Positions 45,120 through 48,912 of a stretch of 48,912 nucleotides of DNA are shown one piece after another. Position numbers and translations under genes: made by a program. This stretch comes from Deltaproteobacteria bacterium. GTDB taxonomy: Bacteria; Desulfobacterota; Desulfomonilia; Desulfomonilales; Desulfomonilaceae. The first letter of the stretch is position 1, and every line of letters begins with the position of its first letter. Under the pieces are notes generated by a model. The model saw only the letters and a program-made list of their open reading frames with translations. It was not told where the DNA came from and did not search any database. The stretch is from assembly GCA_021777225.1 (NCBI GenBank), contig JAJYDQ010000028.1, positions 1 to 48,912 on the forward strand, written 5' to 3'.

Positions 45120-45280
45120 GCTGGTTCTGAGCATCCTGCCCGATACGGAATATTTGCTTTCAATTAGCGAAGGCTGGGTTTCCGTGTTTGTTGCCTTTTG
45201 TGGAGAAAAATATTACCAATAGGCTGCGGTTAAGGGAAAATCCACCGGACATGTTTGGTTCGGAGCGTACAACTGACCTG

Positions 45281-46120
45281 ATGTTCCCAAAAGCATTTTT
45301 CAAAGCTCTTTTTATCAGACCCACATCCAGGTCTTCGACCTTTTTTATGCTTGGGATATTCGTTCTGTCGGTCACAACCCTGGCAGGTTGTGTTCCAACA
45401 TTGTTTCGGGCTGCTAAGACAACCGATGAGACGACAAAACCGAAGAAACAGGAATCAACCCTAATAAAACCGCGACTCGCTCAACAGCCTGATAGCTCTG
45501 GTCAGTCTCCACCCAAAAACAGCCAAAGCTCAGGAAATGAAGTTAGTTCAGATGATAAATCTACCAGTAAAACTAATGACAAATCAAAATCTCTTGACAT
45601 TTCCTCTGCCGGCCGAAATGAATCTTTGACTGATCCCAAATCTAAAAGCTTGAACGACAAAGAAAAGGCGCCAAGGCGACTAATCGGTGTTGAGAAGGGT
45701 AAAGTCCCTCCTGAATCCGAGCAGATTCAGGGCGAAAAGCCGAGTGACGTAAAACTTTCGGCTCCCGAGGAAGCGGATTGGATGCTATCAGATGAAAGAA
45801 AGCCCAAATTCAAGAAACATGATCATTCCAAATACGTAAAACGAATAAAAACTCTTGCAATAGAAGCCCTCAACAAAGAGTATGACCCATTTTACGCTAC
45901 GCTCTGTTGTGATTCGACCACCGATGAATGGTCTCTGACTATATATTTCAGGAAGGCTGAGACTTTCCGATACAAGTCTTTGGTATGGGACCCGATTGAT
46001 GATAAATGGGAAAAGAATTATGAATCGGGGAATAAGCCGATGGCCACGTGGAAAAAGCATGTGAGCTTCATATCGGCGGACAAGCAGTGCAACCAGTTAA
46101 AGGGTGGCGATCGCAACTGA
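45281..46120 (+). CDS. Putative lipoprotein with long charged linker
   Basis: The protein has about 279 residues from the ATG at 45281. An ATG at 45251 and a more distant TTG are also open, none with a good ribosome site. A basic N-terminus leads to a hydrophobic stretch and a lipobox-like LAGC. A low-complexity linker rich in Ser, Lys, Asp and Pro fills the middle. The C-terminal domain (CDSTTDEWSLTIYFRKAE, WDPIDDKWEKNYE, a late Cys in DKQC) parallels that of the lipoprotein at 17833. It is the first gene of a plus-strand group leading to the ten-haem cytochrome. Function unknown. Confidence 0.75.
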   Translation: MFPKAFFKALFIRPTSRSSTFFMLGIFVLSVTTLAGCVPTLFRAAKTTDETTKPKKQESTLIKPRLAQQPDSSGQSPPKNSQSSGNEVSSDDKSTSKTNDKSKSLDISSAGRNESLTDPKSKSLNDKEKAPRRLIGVEKGKVPPESEQIQGEKPSDVKLSAPEEADWMLSDERKPKFKKHDHSKYVKRIKTLAIEALNKEYDPFYATLCCDSTTDEWSLTIYFRKAETFRYKSLVWDPIDDKWEKNYESGNKPMATWKKHVSFISADKQCNQLKGGDRN

Positions 46121-46254
46121 TAACGCCGAAAAGCTGAAAAGCTTGAGAATTTTGTTGATTTTAGTAAACTAAGAGGGAAGTTTTGCAACGAGGTTGGTAT
46201 ATCGTACGAACAGGCCGATTTTGACAAACTTTACTGGGTCCATGGAGATGAGCA

Positions 46255-46842
46255 ATGATCAACAAGTCGTCGGCGTATAAACGGGGATTGTATTCAAAAT
46301 TGGCGCCATTAACTCGAATGAGCTTCGTGATCGGATTGTTTTTGTTAACGGCCGGCGTGAACGATTCGAGAGGTCAGGCGCTTTTCCAGCAAACTCGTGA
46401 ACAGTGTGACGAATGTTGCAAGAAGTCGGGTTACGACGACTACTATCTTGAGCAATGCCGGTTAAAGTGTTTTAGGAACCACGATTACTGCATGGGGCCC
46501 AAAGGAAGCCACGCTGAACCATCTGCAAACAAACCGGAAACTCCTGTTCAAACCACCCGACCGCCAAGTGAACGGCCTGTTGAACAACCGGAGCCTCAAC
46601 CACAGCAGCAAGTTCAAAAACCGAAATTCGTGTGGCCCAATCCGCTCAACCTCATACCCGGCCGCGAAGGTGAAGCCGCTGCGCATATTCTGGCCTTAAA
46701 CGGAATTCCGCCTCAACATCCGAACTATGCACGAGCCATGGGCGCTATACAAGGCATTCTCATAAATTTCGCCCGAAACAACCCATCGGGAGGCGCATTG
46801 CCCACAGCGCAATTACAGCAGATAATATCCCAGCTTAGGTGA
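46255..46842 (+). CDS. Exported Cys-rich protein with Pro/Gln linker
   Basis: The protein has 195 residues. The signal peptide (MSFVIGLFLLTAGVNDSRGQ) has a long basic lead-in. A compact Cys-rich module follows: CDECC, then CRLKCFRNHDYC, seven cysteines in all within about 30 residues, suggesting disulfides or a metal site. A Pro/Gln/Glu-rich linker leads to a helical C-terminal domain (EGEAAAHILALNGIPPQHPN). I recognise no family. GGAG precedes the ATG. Its TGA overlaps the possible GTG start of the cytochrome gene, so the two are tightly coupled and may share a complex. Confidence 0.75.
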   Translation: MINKSSAYKRGLYSKLAPLTRMSFVIGLFLLTAGVNDSRGQALFQQTREQCDECCKKSGYDDYYLEQCRLKCFRNHDYCMGPKGSHAEPSANKPETPVQTTRPPSERPVEQPEPQPQQQVQKPKFVWPNPLNLIPGREGEAAAHILALNGIPPQHPNYARAMGAIQGILINFARNNPSGGALPTAQLQQIISQLR

Positions 46843-46844
46843 AA

Positions 46845-48833
46845 ATGGTCAGGGTCCTGATTGAAGGGAGAATCAAACCTGAATTGCTTCAGGTTTTGAT
46901 GAGCGTCATCCTTATACTCACCTCCCTTATCGGCCCTGATATGGCGATCTCTGCGGAGTTCCACCTATACCCACCCTTGACCGGTGTCAATTGTGAGTAT
47001 CCTGACCATTTGTATCCGGACTGGTGGGGGCAGCCGCCGGAAACATGGAATAAGTCAACCTGTCCTGACCCGGGATCATGTGTAAAGTGCCATCCTAACA
47101 ACGCGGAAATGGACCAACTCCATGCGCTCCCATGTTCAACATGCCACAAGGGTAATGCTCAGGAAACCAGTAAGGACCTTGCTCACGAGGGGTTGATTCC
47201 AGATCCGGGAGACCTGGATCTGGTCGATCAAACATGCGGAAGGTGCCACCCGGAACACGCTCGCAACGTTAAGATCTCCAGAATGGCCCTTGCCCCAAAC
47301 CTTATAAACCACACCAGATATGCCTTCGGAGCACAAGACACAGCGTCGCCTGCGTTTGGAGTTAGGGAGCTTTCAGGACTTAAGGAAATTCCCGTGCCAA
47401 AGTTGGAAAATTTGTCCCCTGGTAATCAGGTTAAGACGCCGACCCAGGACATAAATCCCGCAATGGACATGAAATCTGTTCTGGCGGACTTGGGGGACGA
47501 CCTCTTGCGAAGGTCCTGTCTGCGGTGTCATTTGTACACTAAAGGGTCCGCACGTGCTGGAGAGCAAAGGGGTAAGGGATGTTCGGCGTGTCATACACCG
47601 TATTCCAACTCCGACTCGAAAAAACCCTATGCCCATGTCATTTCAAAATCATTAGGCGTTACGCCCTGCTTGAAATGTCACAACTCAAACCATGTTGGAT
47701 GCGACTACGTCGGGCTCTTCGAGAAAGACTTCAACCGGGGATTTCGTAGTCCAATTGTCAATGGCGCTCAAGCCCCCACCATCTATGGATCAGAACAGCA
47801 TCGTCTCATGCCGGATACACATTATACGGCTGGTATGATTTGCTCCGACTGTCACACGTCAGCACAAATTCACGGGACCGGAAGCAAAATCACTCAGGAT
47901 AATAACAAATTCGATGTGGCTTGCGAAAGTTGTCATGTCGTTTTTAGTAACCCACGCATTTCCAGGACCGACAAAGGTGAATTCAGTCTAAAAAGAAGGC
48001 CTGACATTAAAGTGCCTGTATTGCGACGCGATATATTACCTCACAATGTAGATAAACACAGGAGACTGTTGACGTGCGTAGCCTGCCATGCCGCCTGGTC
48101 GTTTCAGGACTACGGCTTTCATTTAATGTTGGACGAGAGGGCGGAATACTGGATGTGGTCGATAAATGCGGCCCAGAATGACCCTCAGATTCAGGATCTC
48201 TTGCGAAAATTCGTTGGTGACTATGCTGAACTGGTCCCTCCAAGAGGTGAGATTAAACTCCCAATGCTTGAAAAAAATTGGACCCACCCGAAGACCAGAG
48301 ACTGGTTGAATGGAAAATCCAGATCCGGCGCGTGGTTTAGGGGTTTTACAATTAGAAGATGGGCCAATCCACCTCTTGGTCTAAATGCCGTCGGCAAAGT
48401 CACAATAATGAGGCCCATGAGACAATATGTAGTTTCGTGGGTCAAGCCTGATGGAACGGTAGCGCTGGACAGTGTTATACCCACTACCGGTTCGGGCAGG
48501 CCCGCCCTTGTCATGGACCCTTACTCTCCTCACACCATCCAGAAAAAGGGTAGACAATGTCACGATTGTCACGGAAGCCCTAAAGCGGTCGGACTCGGAG
48601 AGTCCCTTCTAGGGAATCAGAAATTTTCTGTGCAGCCCATACTCAGACCCGAGAAAGGAGTTCCCGGCGTTATTTTTAGATGGGACGCTTTACTCGATGA
48701 AAATGGAAATGCGCTTCAGTTTAGTTCATACCCCGGCGCCGGACCTCTTGGACCTGAGATTTTCAGGAAACTTCTGTTTCCAGGGTCCCACTTCCGGTCA
48801 GTTTGGAGCAAATATCTTAGTGGATCAAGGTAG
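46845..48833 (+). CDS. Exported ten-haem c-type cytochrome
   Basis: The protein has 662 residues from the ATG at 46845; AGGTGA lies 3 nt upstream, and a GTG two codons earlier overlaps the previous stop. After a signal peptide (LLQVLMSVILILTSLIGPDM) there are ten C-x2-C-H haem sites: CVKCH, CSTCH, CGRCH, CLRCH, CSACH, CLKCH, CSDCH, CESCH, CVACH and CHDCH. The first three lie within 60 residues, the last alone near residue 580. No membrane anchor is visible at the C-terminus, so it is likely periplasmic or secreted. Multihaem cytochromes carry electrons to terminal reductases, between species or to minerals; the partner is unknown. Confidence 0.92.
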   Translation: MVRVLIEGRIKPELLQVLMSVILILTSLIGPDMAISAEFHLYPPLTGVNCEYPDHLYPDWWGQPPETWNKSTCPDPGSCVKCHPNNAEMDQLHALPCSTCHKGNAQETSKDLAHEGLIPDPGDLDLVDQTCGRCHPEHARNVKISRMALAPNLINHTRYAFGAQDTASPAFGVRELSGLKEIPVPKLENLSPGNQVKTPTQDINPAMDMKSVLADLGDDLLRRSCLRCHLYTKGSARAGEQRGKGCSACHTPYSNSDSKKPYAHVISKSLGVTPCLKCHNSNHVGCDYVGLFEKDFNRGFRSPIVNGAQAPTIYGSEQHRLMPDTHYTAGMICSDCHTSAQIHGTGSKITQDNNKFDVACESCHVVFSNPRISRTDKGEFSLKRRPDIKVPVLRRDILPHNVDKHRRLLTCVACHAAWSFQDYGFHLMLDERAEYWMWSINAAQNDPQIQDLLRKFVGDYAELVPPRGEIKLPMLEKNWTHPKTRDWLNGKSRSGAWFRGFTIRRWANPPLGLNAVGKVTIMRPMRQYVVSWVKPDGTVALDSVIPTTGSGRPALVMDPYSPHTIQKKGRQCHDCHGSPKAVGLGESLLGNQKFSVQPILRPEKGVPGVIFRWDALLDENGNALQFSSYPGAGPLGPEIFRKLLFPGSHFRSVWSKYLSGSR

Positions 48834-48912
48834 AGTGAATGCTCCACCGCCTATAAGGCGGTGGCTTCCCGTTTGTCGACTGTAAGTCGACTTCATGCGT
48901 TGTCGCCTATCG
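48834..48912 (+). repeat. Paired hairpins resembling an IS200/IS605-type element end
   Basis: CCACCGCC, loop TATAA, GGCGGTGG (48844-48864) is followed by GTCGAC, loop TGTAA, GTCGAC (48875-48891). Subterminal imperfect hairpins of this kind mark the ends of IS200/IS605 elements, and the flank GAATGCTCC resembles such ends from memory. No transposase or TnpB frame lies in the window, so an element may begin here and continue beyond the edge. The first hairpin could also simply be the terminator of the cytochrome gene, though it lacks a T-run. Confidence 0.35.

Overview
The window looks like chromosomal DNA of a Gram-negative, probably anaerobic deltaproteobacterium (Desulfobacterota; a sulfate-reducer or syntroph lineage fits best). 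The pointers are a secreted ten-haem cytochrome c, many PAS-domain hybrid histidine kinases including one with a PocR domain, RND/TolC tripartite pumps, a YeiH-type transporter, and a LexA/DnaE2-type SOS mutagenesis locus. This placement is inference from gene content only. There is no rRNA, tRNA, CRISPR array, prophage or intact transposon in view.

Layout. 1-5628 (minus): an efflux operon of adaptor and two tandem RND permeases joined by ATGA overlaps; the second permease runs off the left edge. 5629-6383: a non-coding stretch with a promoter, a structured leader with an intrinsic terminator, a doubtful short ORF and a second terminator. 6384-13251: two paralogous TolC proteins (the first followed by a small exported protein), an M20 peptidase and a DUF4143-type ATPase, interspersed with three copies of a 95-99 bp inverted-end repeat. 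13290-17261 (minus): housekeeping genes rsmA, mnmE, rplY and prs. 17477-20775: a small exported protein, a lipoprotein, a HIT hydrolase, and a YeiH-family transporter followed by an unlisted 57-residue membrane protein. 20985-25417 (plus): a second RND operon with permease before adaptor. 25508-26652 (minus): HPP membrane protein plus CBS protein, with an FNR-type palindrome upstream. 26810-34911: three PAS histidine kinases with a metallo-beta-lactamase-fold hydrolase between them. 35158-38901: Smr and VOC proteins, a radical SAM/SPASM protein and a condensation-type acyltransferase. 38987-42721: lexA, a DnaE2-like polymerase lacking its OB fold, and a separate overlapping OB-fold gene. 42949-48833: ffh, a membrane protein, then a lipoprotein, a Cys-rich exported protein and a ten-haem cytochrome. 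The right edge carries two hairpins resembling an IS200/IS605-type end.

How it fits together. Two RND systems and two TolC proteins lie within 25 kb, so this is an envelope-export region. The SOS segment is the most distinctive part: an 18-bp perfect palindrome fills the spacer of a strong lexA promoter that appears to give a leaderless mRNA. The same operator abuts a divergent promoter for the acyltransferase-like gene. The downstream polymerase is split into two translationally coupled polypeptides. The right end looks like an exported redox module.
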